A stretch of 64,000 bases of DNA from Nematostella vectensis (Eukaryota > Cnidaria > Anthozoa > Actiniaria > Edwardsiidae): positions 9,059,519 through 9,123,518 of the forward strand of contig NC_064036.1 in assembly GCF_932526225.1 (NCBI RefSeq). Reading direction: 5' to 3'. Below the pieces are notes generated by a model, which had not been told where the DNA came from, did not search any database, and saw only the letters and a program-made list of their open reading frames with translations. The first letter of the stretch is position 1. The number at the start of each line of letters is the position of its first letter. Shown one piece after another: positions 49,306 through 61,900 of this stretch. Both the position numbers and the translations under genes were made by a program.

Positions 49306-52300
49306 CGGCACAAGCCGGGACCACGCCCCTTCTGCAATAAACTATACAACAAAATACACCGCACAAGCTGTACCTTGGAACCACGCCCCTATAACAATGA
49401 ACCATGCAACAAAATACACCAAACAAGCTGTACCTTGAGACCACGCCCCTATAACAATGAACCATACAACACAATACACAACGCAACCTGTACCTTGAGA
49501 CCACGCCCCTACAGCAACGAACCGTGCAACAAAATACACCGCACAAGCTTTACCTTGGAACCACGCCCCTACAGCAACGAACCGTGCAACAAAATACACA
49601 ACACAAGCTGTACCTTGGAACCACGCCCCTATAACAACGAACCATGCAACAAAATACACCGCACAAGCTGTACCTTGGGACCACGCCCTATAACAACGAA
49701 CCATGCAACAAAATACACCGCACAAGCTGTACCTTGGAACCACGCCCTATAACAATAAACCATGCAACAAAATACACCGCACAAGCTGTACCTTGGAACC
49801 ACGCCCCTATAACAACGAACCATGCAACAAAATACACCGCACAAGCTGTACCTTGGGACCACGCCTTATAACAACGAACCATGCAACAAAATACACCGCA
49901 CAAGCTGTACCTTGGAACCACGCCCTATAACAATGAACCATGCAACACAATACACAACACAAGCTGTACCTTGGAACCACGCCTTATAACAACGAACCAT
50001 GCAACAAAATACACCGCACAAGCTGTACCTTGGAACCACGCCCCTACAGCAACGAACCATGCAACACAATACACCGCACAAGCTGTACCTTGGAACCACG
50101 CCCCTATAACAATGAACCATGCAACAAAATACACCGCACAAGCTGTACCTTGGAACCAAGCCCCTACAGCAACGAACCATGCAACAAAATACACCGCACA
50201 AGCTGTACCTTGGAACCACGCCCCTATAACAACGAACCATGCAACAAAATACACCGCACAAGCTGTACCTTGGGACCACGCCCTATAACAACGAACCATG
50301 CAACAAAATACACCGCACAAGCTGTACCTTGGAACCACGCCCTATAACAATGAACCATGCAACAAAATACACCGCACAAGCTGTACCTTGGAACCACGCC
50401 CCTATAACAATGAACCATGCAACAAAATACACAACACAAGCTGTACCTTGGAACCACGCCCCTATAACAATGAACCATGCAACACAATACACCGCACAAG
50501 CTGTACCTTGGAACCACGCCCCTACAGCAACGAACCATGCAACAAAATACACAACACAAGCTGTACCTTGGAACCACGCCCCTATAACAATGAACCATGC
50601 AACAAAATACACAACACAAGCTGTACCTTGGAACCACGCCCCTATAACAATGAACCATGCAACACAATACACCGCACAAGCTGTACCTTGGAACCACGCC
50701 CCTATAACAATGAACCGTGCAACAAAATACACAACACAAGCTGTACCTTGGAACCACGCCCCTATAACAATGAACCATGCAACAAAATACACAACACAAG
50801 CTGTACCTTGGAACCACGCCCGTACAGCAACGAACCATGCAACACAATACACCGCACAAGCTGTACCTTGGAACCACGCCCCTATAACAATGAACCGTGC
50901 AACAAAATACACAACACAAGCTGTACCTTGGAACCACGCCCCTATAACAATGAACCGTGCAACAAAATACACAACACAAGCTGTACCTTGGAACCACGCC
51001 CCTATAACAATGAACCATGCAACAAAATACACAACACAAGCTGTACCTTGGAACCACGCCCCTATAACAATGAACCATGCAACACAATACACCGCACAAG
51101 CTGTACCTTGGAACCACGCCCCTATAACAATGAACCGTGCAACAAAATACACAACACAAGCTGTACCTTGGAACCACGCCCCTATAACAATGAACCGTGC
51201 AACACAATACACCGCACAAGCTGTACTTTGGAACCACGCCCCTATAACAATGAACCGTGCAACAAAATACACAACACAAGCTGTACCTTGGAACCACGCC
51301 CCTATAACAACGAACCATGCAACAAAATACACAACACAAGCTGTACCTTGGAACCACGCCCCTATAACAATGAACCGTGCAACAAAATACACAACACAAG
51401 CTGTACCTTGGAACCACGCCCCTATAACAATGAACCGTGCAACAAAATACACAACACAAGCTGTACCTTGGAACCACGCCCCTATAACAATGAACCATGC
51501 AACAAAATACACAACACAAGCTGTACCTTGGAACCACGCCCGTACAGCAACGAACCATGCAACACAATACACCGCACAAGCTGTACCTTGGAACCACGCC
51601 CCTATAACAATGAACCGTGCAACAAAATACACAACACAAGCTGTACCTTGGAACCACGCCCCTATAACAATGAACCGTGCAACAAAATACACAACACAAG
51701 CTGTACCTTGGAACCACGCCCCTATAACAATGAACCATGCAACAAAATACACAACACAAGCTGTACCTTGGAACCACGCCCCTATAACAATGAACCATGC
51801 AACACAATACACCGCACAAGCTGTACCTTGGAACCACGCCCCTACAGCAACGAACCGTGCAACAAAATACACAACACAAGCTGTACCTTGGAACCACGCC
51901 CCTATAACAATGAACCATACAACAAAATACACAACACAAGCTGTACCTTGGAACCACGCCCCTACAGCAATGAACCATGCAACACAATACACCAAACAAG
52001 CTGTACCTTGGGACCACGCCCCTATAACAATGAACCGTGCAACACAATACACAACACAAGCTGTACCTTGGAACCACGCCCCTATAACAATGAACCGTGC
52101 AACAAAATACACAACACAAGCTGTACCTTGGAACCACGCCCCTATAACAACGAACCGTACAGCAAAATACACCGCACAAGCTGTACCTTGGAACCACGCC
52201 CCTATAACAATGAACCGTGCAACAAAATACACAACACAAGCTGTACCTTGGAACCACGCCCCTATAACAACGAACCATGCAACAAAATACACCGCACAAG

Positions 52301-52372
52301 CTGTACCTTGGAACCACGCCCCTATAACAATGAACCGTGCAACAAAATACACAACACAAGCAATGAACCATC
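49306..52372. repeat. 59/60-bp satellite array, about 51 copies, with higher-order structure
   Basis: Unit CACAAGCTGTACCTTGGAAC plus CACGCCCCTATAACAATGAA plus CCATGCAACAAAATACACCG. From about 50400 the spacing is exactly 60. Units fall into a few types (ATAACAATG or ACAGCAACG; CATGC or CGTGC; AAAATAC or ACAATAC; ACCGC or ACAAC). A run of six unit types at 50761-51120 recurs in the same order at 51481-51840, that is 12 units away. The left part has several 59-bp units. All frames on both strands are nearly stop-free because 60 is a multiple of three; none is a credible gene. Confidence 0.97.
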
Positions 52373-52439
52373 TAACACACTTGAATACACAAGCTGCACC
52401 CAGGGACCACGTCTGTACAAAAATGAATCATGCAATTTT

Positions 52440-52596
52440 CTATTGTGTACGAACCCTAGAGCCCGTTTTCTAGTGTGTACGAACCCTAGAGCCCGTTTTC
52501 TATTGTGTACGAACCCTAGAGCCCGTTTTCTATTGTGTACGAACCCTAGAGCCCGTTTTCTAGTGTGTACGAACCCTAGAGCCCGTTTTCTAGTGT
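52440..52596. repeat. 30-bp array over the SLC22 stop codon, five copies
   Basis: Unit on the minus strand ACACTAGAAAACGGGCTCTA plus GGGTTCGTAC. The first copy supplies the last codons (Leu-Glu-Asn-Gly-Leu-stop) of the SLC22 protein; the other four extend past the gene toward the satellite. Two sub-variants (CTAGAAAAC, ATAGAAAAC) alternate. Confidence 0.93.
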
Positions 52597-53285
52597 GGCC
52601 TGATCGCGTTTGTTCTGTACTGTCTCAAAGTTTGTCAGGACAACTCCGTCTTTGAACTCCACTGCTTGAGCCTTGGTCTGCTTGTGGCGTGTCAGCGGCT
52701 TACCGCAGCAGACCACAGAGTAGTCATCTTCGGCAGCCTCAGTCTGTTCGATCGTCTGGTGCATTTTGAAGAAGAGGGTTTCTGGGAGAAGGTACGTCAT
52801 AGCCCCTGCGATGATTGCGGACAACCCAAATACTGTGACCGGGAACGTCATGCTGAGGCCTGGTAACTGCGCCTGAAAGAACCAATCAGAAGCCGCATTT
52901 ACACAAAGGACTCTACAGTGAGACACTACTATAGATAGGAACGTTGATTGAATTAAAAGTCTTCATTTTAATGATATCTACTTTTGTATTCAGGTTGGGA
53001 AGTTTTCTTTCTATCTTTGTCCACTCCCTCTTTAGTCTCCCTTGGTTAACATAACTTTATTCTTTCACTTTGGCAAGGGTTTTCTCTTTCTCTTCTTTCC
53101 TCTTCATGCAAAAAGAGAACCAGCCAACCAAAAACCTTGGTTTATTCTTATCCTTGATATTCTTCAAATTTTACCTCTTATTCCTTTCACACCTTTACTT
53201 CGTTTTGAAGCGGTCTTTTTTTTTTGGGGGGGGGGGGGGATGGTCAGGAAAAAAAAGCATTTCTTGTATAAAAATCAAATAGTGG

Positions 53286-53342
<57 letters not shown>

Positions 53343-53532
53343 GAAGTAAAGGTGTGAAAGGAATAAAAGGTAAAATATATATTTATATAAATCTCCTGAT
53401 GAGTGGGCAACCACGAAACAGGCTTGTAGAGATGAAACGGTAGTTCGCGTGTTTTTTTCCTACAAACCAAGATATATCCCGCTCTACACCTATATATTGA
53501 GCACTGTTATATGAACGCCTGCACTCACGCAT

Positions 53533-53625
<93 letters not shown>

Positions 53626-56600
53626 CTAATATTAAGTTTAAGTTTAGAACCAAGATATGTTTATCACTCTGGTCTATAACCAAAAAAAAAACTATTTAAA
53701 AAACCTTTACTTCCTTTTGAATAGACATGAGTCAGCTTAATCCTGAAGTATGTTTACTCACAATCATCGTGAAGTATGGAGCTATTGTTCCACCAATTCT
53801 TCCAATCAGCGAACCAGTACCCAACGCCGAGTTACTGCGGGTCAAACCATTTATAGTTTAGCATGATGAACTGAGTTGCGTGCACGCATGTTTAGTCGTC
53901 GCTGCGTAGTACTGAGACGGCAATTCATGATTTCTGAAGTCCAGCACGAGTCGGCGTCTTGATACTGGTAAGAGCAAGAATAAATGCAAGCGAGAATCGG
54001 CCAAACACAAGCGCAAGAAAATCAACCAGTTGCGCTTTCCTGCTCTTTTATTGATATTCCAGTAAGAAAATAATTACGTGCGCTGCGCTTACGCCTGCGT
54101 CCTAGTGAAATCCATTCTGTTGGTAAGCTTATTGCATTTACTTCTCGAGGGATTCCTGAAAGATTCTCACATGAGTTTTGTATGATCTCTTGGTTATCCG
54201 ATTAGGAGAGTCATGGGTACTTTAACCATAACGACGTGTTCGGCAAACTCCTTTCGCAGCTGATGAGCCTAATAATAGACAGTGGTTTACTTACCGTAGT
54301 ACTGTAGGGTAAAGCTCCGCAGTGATGAGGTAGACTGTGCCCCAGTTCGGCCCGATGATAATACTAAGAATTGTCAGGATTGTTGTTGCCATTGGATACT
54401 CTGGTTGCAAATCAATAATGACGTAAATGATAATTGTACTGTTGAGTCAAAATGCTGATGATGATGACAATTGTGATGATGATAATGATAAAGCGATGGT
54501 GGTGGTGATAATTATGATAATTGTAAGGTGATGGAGATGGTGGTAATGATGATGGTGCTAGTGATGCTGATGGTGATGGTGATGGCAATACTGGTGGTGG
54601 AGACGATGATGATAATGATGATGGTGGTGGTGATGATCATAGTGAGAAGAAGTCGTAATTCAAAGGAGGCTTACTCTCATTGACGGCCAAGATGATAAGC
54701 AATGATGTGCCTCCAATAATGGCGTACACTCCGTGATACGAACGCCTCCCAAACCTATAATTGCAAAGAAAATTGTTACAAAGCTTAACAATTATGTCAA
54801 ATGAAATCTTTTACACGCATCGCTACCGTTCCCACCAAGTGAGAGACAGAAAGTTGCAAGTAAAAAATACGGCCAAATGCGGCCGTACACACAATCCACC
54901 CCTTGTATCCGCGTCTGCCAAGAGGTTAATTTTCCGGGCGGAGAGATATACAGATAAATAAGCCCCTCACCTAGAATGGTTATCTATCTGGCCGACAAGC
55001 TGACTTACTTTGCAAGAAAGATGTAGTCGAGTGGAATAGCAATAGTCGCGATAGATCTTGTAACTGCATAATTCACATAGATATCCCCGGCCAACTGCGA
55101 TAGGTACAAGTACAACCCAAAATTTACGAAAGCCACCACGAACCTAGAAAAAAACAGTGTTTTTTATTTTCATTTTAAATTACAATTCCAATTCTACCCT
55201 TTACCACCATTCCCTTTTACCGTCATCATTCCATTTTCCCTTTGCCAATGTTTCCTTATCCTGTTGTTATTGGATAGGATAGCCCGTAATGGATAGCAGG
55301 CTCGAAATAATTATTATAGCCGTGGCAAGCCTTGAATTATTGGGTAGGGGGGGCACGGTACAAAAACATTAAGAAACAATGGGGGGCACATCCACGCCCC
55401 CACTGGTCATTTTCTTCTAATTTTTTAAAAAAATTTGGGAGGCACGCGCCCCCTTAGTGCCCCATCCCCTTACCACCATTCCCTATTTTCCATAAACCAC
55501 TATTCCTTGTTTCTCCCTTACCACCATTCCCTATTTTCCATTAACCACTATTCCATGTTTCTCCCTTACCACCATTCCCTATTTTCCATTAACCACTATT
55601 CCTTGTTTCTCCCTTACCACCATTCCCTATTTTCCATTAACCACTATTCCTTGTTTCTCCCTTACCACCATTCCCTATTTTCCATTAACCACTATTCCTT
55701 GTTTCTCCCTTACCACCATCCCCTATTTTCCATTAACCACTATTACTTGTTTCTCCCTTACCACCATTCCCTATTTTCCATTAACCACTATTCCTTGTTT
55801 CTCCCTTATCACCATTCCCTATTTTCCATTAACCACTATACCTTGTTTCTGCTTTACCACCATTCCCTATTTTCCATTAACCACTATTCCTTGTTTCTCC
55901 CTTACCACCATTCCCTATTTTCCATTAACCACTATCCCTTGTTTCTCCCTTACCACCATTCCTATTTTCCATTAACCACTATTCCTTGTTTCTCCCTTAC
56001 CACCATTCCCTATTTTCCATTAACCACTATTCCTTGTTTCTCCCTTACCACCATTCCTTATTTTCCATTAACCACTATTTCTTGTTCCCCCTTACCACCA
56101 TTCCCTATTTTCCATTAACCACTATTCCTTGTTTCTCCCTTACCACCATTCCCTATTTTCAATTAACCACTATTCCTTGTTTCTCCCTTACCACCATTCC
56201 CTATTTTCTATTAACCACTATTCCTTGTTTCCCCCTTACCACCAGTCCCTATTTTCCATTTACCACTATTCCTTGTTTCTCCCTAACCACCAGTCCCTAT
56301 TTTCCATTAACCACTATTCCTTGTTTTTACCATACAACCATTCCCTATTTTCCATTAACCACTATTCCCTGTTCCCCCTTACCACCATTCCCCCTTTTTT
56401 CCCCGTAACGGCATACCCATTTTTCTTTCCTTACCATCATTTCTGTTTCCCCTTGCCCTTACCACCATTCCATAATTTCCTCATATACCATAATTTCTGT
56501 TTCCCTTTACCCTTATAACCATTCCCTAATTTCCTCTCTTACCATCATTTCTGTTTTCTCTTCCCCTTACCACCATTCCATAATCTCCTCTCTTACCATC

Positions 56601-58674
56601 ATTTCTTTTTCCTTTTCCCCTTATCACTATTAAATAAATTCCTCATTTCTGTTTCCCCTTACCATTGGTAGCCCATGATAAGCGACCACTTTCTCAACTT
56701 TGCAGTCCGCACTAAGTCCAGGAGACCATAGCGCTTCTCTTTCATTTGCATTTTAAGCTGGTCCTCCTTGATCTGTTCCAACAGGCCGCGCAATGACTCT
56801 GTGTCTACATTCTGGCCTTTTTTGCCTCCGAATTTAGCGAGAACATCTAGAGACCCGTCCAAACGACCATGTAACATTAGCCAGCGTGGGGACTCGGGGA
56901 TAAATCTGTTTTGTTAGCAGAGAGAGAGGGAATATGTTTTACGTCAGCGCGGAAAGTAGGGAATGAATCTGTTTTGTTAGCAGAGAGATAGGGAATATGT
57001 TTTACGTCAGCGCGGAAAGTCGGGAATGAATCTGTTTTGTTAGCAGAGAGAGAGAGAGGGAATATGTTTTACGTCAGTGCGGAAAGTCGGGAATAAATCT
57101 GTTTTGTTAGCAGAGAGAGAGGTAATATGTTTTACGTCAGCGCGGAACCTCGGGAAGGAATCTGTTTTGTTAGCAGAGAGAGAGGGAATATGTTTTACGT
57201 CAGCGTGGAAACTCGGGAATGAATCTGTTTTGATAGTCTATTTGTCTTATGTTATACGAAAGTAGTGATTTAGAAGCAGATGGGACGGGATAAGGTGCTT
57301 CGTCATATCTTTTAGAAGCATCAAAAGGCGTATCAGAAAATAACCTCAATCACCGGCGTCAGGATTTTTGACCGGAAGGGGCCCATAAGGGACTTTCTAG
57401 GCATTTTCCCCTGTATTTTAGATGCCTTATACATTTACTGTATTTTTGGCTGCTTAAAGGGGGGATGCCCGGGACTGTTTTAAAAACTGGGGAGTGTTTT
57501 ACCTCCACAAAGGTAGCAAGAGCACTGCAGGGATTGAGTACACGAATAAAAGCAATCTCCAGTCACGGATGAAGTAAGACTCAAGAAGATTCAGCAACCC
57601 GCCTCCCGCCCAGAAGATCCCTGTAAGTGCGGAGATGAGGGTGCGGCGCTTGGGGCCGACCAATTCTAGAGAGTACACGAAGCTGGTCAGCATCACGCCC
57701 GTCAGACCAATGCCCAGGAGGAATCGGAGGAGAGCAAATAAGGAGATGCAGTCTGCGTAAGCGGACCCCGCGCTTGTTAGGGCCTAGTAGAATAGAAAAG
57801 ATCAAAGCAACAAAGAGACAGGTTAACAATTATAAGACATATTATTCTTTTGAGCATTTCCTTTGCTTCCTACCATGAGTGTTGTGCATGCAAAAATGCA
57901 CGGTTTTCGTCCCCAAGCATCCGCCATCATGCCGGAGATGACCGAGCCGATCATCATCCCCGCAAAGAAGACAGCCTGGAGCGAGGCGCCGATATATCCG
58001 CGGTCACAAATGAGGTTCCACTGAAAAGTTTGCAAAAAAACCTTGAAGAAAAGGCAAGTGGTCTGTGCTCATTCCTAGCTACATGCCTGCCCTTTTGAAC
58101 CCCCTCCCTCAGCCCTTAAAACTGTTCCCTTCAAAGCACCCCTTTTACCGACATAGAAACACCCCCTTCGGAAAACAACCCCTTTCCCGGTCCCGTTAAC
58201 TCCACGCCTTACCCCTTCGCGAAGAAAACCCCTTTCCCGTCCTAAAAGGCCCAATTAAGCAAAGGAAATCCCTCATATACCGCTATGAAGCACTACCTTC
58301 CTCTTATGTGTTCTAGCAACCGAACTAAACTGCAATTTGAAAGCTTGCGATCTTGTTCTAACCTCTGAGACAGAAGTGGTGAAGGGGCCGACGAACTCGT
58401 ACGAGGTGCAATTATCACAGCATTTCCTTGGAGGACACGTGACATTAGCGGTTGTGCACTGGAACTCAGGAGTACCGAGGCAGAAGACGAGCGCTGTGAA
58501 CTGCGCGCTTATCGGAATGATCAGCAGCTTCATAATAAGGTACAGCACTCGCTGATAAGGTCCGAACGAGCGGACGTGTGAGTCGTAGATGTCGTCGTAT
58601 CTTCTCATCTTGGCGTTCTTTGTGTCGCCCAATTCGTCAGCGTTGCTGGGTGCGCTGTCTGCTGTCTCACTCAT
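52576..58674 (-). CDS. SLC22-family organic ion transporter (MFS, 9 exons)
   Basis: Exons (minus) 58674-58363, 58020-57874, 57783-57503, 56905-56663, 55143-55009, 54754-54675, 54400-54295, 53834-53762, 52872-52576; 557 aa, the usual length. Twelve-helix major facilitator for organic cations, anions or zwitterions at the plasma membrane. After TM1 comes the large cysteine-rich extracellular loop (CTTANVTCPPRKCCDNC) closed by SEWNLICDR, an SLC22 hallmark. MMADAWGRKP is the MFS loop 2-3 motif, GLTGVMLTSFVYSLE the TM4 motif and FIPESPRWLMLHGR the SLC22 signature after TM6. ITAELYPTVLRNSALGTGSL and IGRIGGTIAPYF complete the C-half. The C-terminal tail of about 70 residues is hydrophilic and ends inside a 30-bp tandem repeat. 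The substrate cannot be read from sequence. Exons 6 and 7 are short, and their junctions fit phase but are the least certain. Confidence 0.92.
53291..53621. repeat. Two (AT)n microsatellites, SLC22 intron 8
   Basis: Pure TA runs at about 53291-53342 and 53531-53621, the second with a short TATTAT interruption. Confidence 0.95.
54445..54645. repeat. GAT/GGT trinucleotide-rich tract, SLC22 intron 6
   Basis: Imperfect GATGAT, GGTGGT and AATGAT units over about 200 bp, interrupted often. No frame is open on the gene strand. Confidence 0.85.
55335..55450. repeat. Dispersed repeat copy, SLC22 intron 4
   Basis: GGGGGGCACGGTACAAAAAC then CACGCCCCCACTGGTCATTT matches 8805-8875. Confidence 0.7.
55460..56660. 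repeat. 48-bp CT-rich array, about 19 good copies plus diverged tail, SLC22 intron 4
   Basis: Unit CTTACCACCATTCCCTATTT plus TCCATTAACCACTATTCCTT plus GTTTCTCC, regular from 55467 to about 56400. Diverged units continue to 56660, where CCCCTTACCATTGG is the real donor of exon 4 on the minus strand. The repeat element CCCTTACCA is therefore a copy-like relative of that donor. Open plus-strand frames across it come from the 48-bp period and are not genes. Confidence 0.9.
56882..57236. repeat. 63-bp array of SLC22 exon 4 start plus acceptor, six copies
   Basis: The real acceptor on the minus strand is AAAACAG before exon base 56905. The same AACAAAACAG plus ATTCATTCCC-type exon start recurs ending at about 56968, 57031, 57098, 57161 and 57224, together with the GCTGACGTAAAACATATTCC linker. 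One unit is 67 bp because of extra AGAG. Use of the nearest decoy would add 63 nt but meets an in-frame TGA after eight codons. Confidence 0.92.
57355..57475. repeat. Dispersed repeat related to 13485-13640
   Basis: CATTTACTGTATTTTTGGCT and CAGGATTTTTGACCGGAAGG match the copy downstream of ephrin 1. Confidence 0.7.
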
Positions 58675-58774
58675 TTTACCTTAACAAACGAAAATAAAAC
58701 TAAACTCATTAAGTGACACTATAATATCCTCTAGCCATTGTGCCGCATGCTCTAAAATCTCCAGGGTGGAAATG

Positions 58775-58975
58775 GCCGGGGGATGTTGGGGGCTGATTGT
58801 GGTTTCGAATGGGAGGGGGGGGGGGGAGGGGGCGAGAGGTGGTACCTGGGTATGACAAAGAGTACAAATAAAACTGATCGTTAAAACAATGTCCGCTGAG
58901 AAAAGTGGGGGAGGACAAGCGCCCCCTTACCACCCCCCCCTCCCCCCGTCCGCCGCACCTGTTCTCTAGCAGCGG
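58775..58975. repeat. Dispersed G-rich repeat upstream of SLC22
   Basis: Second copy of the family at 38920-39215, ending in a C-rich tail and GCCGCACCTG. It lies about 100 bp upstream of the SLC22 start codon, so it may overlap the promoter. Confidence 0.55.
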
Positions 58976-58999
58976 CGTTGCCATGCCAACCTTTAGTAC

Positions 59000-61900
59000 C
59001 ATGTCATGCATAGTATGCATTTTTTAAATGCATTGTGGAAAATGCAATCCTCGAATTTTTGACATCTGAAAAAATACCTTCATATTTACACCCTAAAAGG
59101 TTAGTGTAGGGAAGGAGACTTCTCCTAGTCTAGATTAAAAGGCTAGACCGATATCTTATGCATTCGATGTGCTTGTTGTCAATCTTATAGTTAAAACAGC
59201 AACTCTCGCAAAATCGGAAGCTGACAGTAGTTGGTGAATGAAAAAGAGAGACTTTAAAAGGTAGTATTTAACTGGCCTTATTGCATGATCTATACCTAGT
59301 AAATAACAATTTACAATGGTGGAAAGAGACAAAACTTGATAATAGTTGACTTTTTTGGAAAAAAACAAACAAACAAGGTTTAGGTTATTAATGACCTTCA
59401 AGAAAACCTAGGAAAGTTGGTGGTTGATTGCACAAACTTGAAAAGTTCATTAGATCAATATTGTTCACAATAAAAATTAACATTTAGACAAAGCGGGGCT
59501 GATGCATGCACGGTCTCAATTCCCAAAGGCGGAGTTGAATTGCAAAATTTTCGTAACTCGGAGTTTCAGTGTGAGCACGCTGCGAGAATGGAGCTCACTG
59601 ACAGCGAAGAAGAGCGACTTATTTTTATTACGCCAAATATCTATTTTCAAGAACTGTAATGTCGACGACAATGAACAAACGGAATGAGTGAGTAGACGCC
59701 TCAGATAGCTACCTTTATTAGTATTCACGGTTAATATCTAGTTTTTAACCTACTCCTCCTCATTAGTATTCTCGTTATTAACCTCATTCATATTTGATGA
59801 GTTCATATTAAACCCCATTTTTTCCCTGCTGATACACCAAGCCCTCCCCGTTCTTTAAGATTGTAAATTATTCATAGGTATTCTAGTGAAATAAAGGACT
59901 TGAAAGAACAATGGAAAAGGTGTCAATCATGTAATAAAGTTACGTTAGCCATTGCCAACCTGTCGGTTCGACTTGAACACATTTGAATCAATACGAAACC
60001 TATTCAGAGAAGTTTTTGATGGCTATTCACTTTCTTTTAAATGACACATTTTCTTGAGTTCTCTTCGACTTAGAAAACAACACAAACAAAATGTTGTGGA
60101 GCTCGTAAAAGTCAGTTTAATTTTTAAAGTAACATAGTTTTACCATGAATCGCCTCCAAATGGGCCTTATCATTTAATAATTTGTGTAATTCTCTTTCTA
60201 ATAATTCATAAACTATTTATATCTTTGTTTACAATAAATTCTAAGAGTATAGCCTTAAAATGCTCAAAGAATAATAAGGGCCAGGCCTCAACTGAAAATC
60301 AGCCGTTCTTATAAAAAGAGTGGAATAATATTTTTATGTTATAACAACATTTTCGATTTCCCTTTGCCGCTGTATAAACTAGATTACTGTAAATTGCAAA
60401 ATACAAATATAAGAAAAAATATCACAAATACTTCAAAGAGATTTTTGAGCCGGTCGGGTAGTTTTCTCTCAGCTGAATGATCTAAAACTTGTAAGTTCAG
60501 TAAGTTGTTGTGTGCTTGATAAAGTTTTGTTTTGTAACTCCCAGCGTGGAGATGGTGAAAATAATTCTTCCATAAATATGATGGCATACAGTGGTATATG
60601 ATGTACCTTAGAGCTTCTCCGATCCTTTTTAAAGTTTTTTTTCCTTAGTTGAATTCTCTTGTTATTATTGCACCACACAACATCCACAGATGTACCTCGC
60701 ACGTACCAACCAATATTTGTACAGTCCAGATAGACCCAATTAGCTAAACAAACAGCAACTGTGGAGTAATTTAGAGACTAACGAGTGGCAAGCTCGATCC
60801 GATACACTTTACACAAGATTCAAGAGCGCTACACAAGAAATTGTCAACTCGTGCCATTTAGAGCGATCGCGGCTGCAAAATTGACGTTATTGTGACCTTA
60901 ACCAATAAAAAAAATCACACTAATTAAAATCTAGATTTGCAGATAAAGTCTTGACACAACGCAAAACATTGTTTTGCGTCGGAGTGAAAACTAACCTGTC
61001 AAGAAGAACAATAGGCACGTTACCTTGCCTTTTTTTCTATGTTACCTGTTCATAATTCGATTGACTGATCCCATAGCTGTTTTAATCACTTTATCCCGGA
61101 GCGTTAATAAATTCTTTGGTGATCAGTGATACTACAAGATTTAGATGCTAATCAGTGGTTATGCGACAACATAGTGTAATAGCCATGATACGCAATTATC
61201 ACTGCCAATAGATCATGGTCTCTTGTCATCCCCCCACCCGTTGTATCCTCCATAAGTCCCTGTACAACAGTATCTGTGAGGCGAAGTTTGCAAGGCTTAT
61301 GTTCCAAGCACACACAAACAAATGTTAGAAACCCAGTCTGACCCGGCGAGTTACGTAATGCCGAATGGCCGAATGTGTGATCCCTAGTTGAAAATAGCGT
61401 CTTAATATCGAGTGGGTTAAACCCGATAGCATAATGTCAGGGTCCTAGACTCGAGACTAGGCAGGTCACGAGATTCAGCTCATGTCACGAGATGAACTTG
61501 CCTCTTCAATCGGTCTCTGGGTTTGATCTGAATGACGTGAATCGTACCTGAATCGTAGGGGTTCAGCATTATACTTTGTTTTTTTGCGTCCTTTTTTTCT
61601 GATAAAAGGTTTTCACTTAATTTAGGCAAGGGGAAAGGTAAATCTCTTTCCAATTTCGATACCAGCTACCCTAGAATTTTACGTAACACCAGTTCACACT
61701 CGTCTTTTTTGCTATTTCAACTTTTTTTCCATTGAGAAAAAAAATATCAAGTAACCTATTTTAATGTCTTCGGAGGAAATCCTTTCAATAGGACGTGGTT
61801 GGTTTCTCCCACGCCCTGTTAAATTGCTTCTGTTGAACGATTTGTCCATCAGACACCAAGTGAGGCTTATAAATGGCGGCTTGCTGCCTGACACGTTAGT

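Noticed and set aside
46350..52372. CRISPR-like direct repeats
   Set aside because: The whole unit is repeated, there are no unique spacers, no cas genes, and the setting is a eukaryotic genome.
50224..52655. Four overlapping open frames of 689-785 codons on both strands
   Set aside because: They are by-products of the 60-bp satellite: a period divisible by three with no stop in any of several frames. There is no start context, domain or codon bias, and the repeats change frame where units are 59 bp.
55435..56518. Open plus-strand frames of 129-227 codons with SLFSINHYSLFLPYHH repeats
   Set aside because: Produced by the 48-bp intronic array on the strand opposite to SLC22; pure repeat translation.
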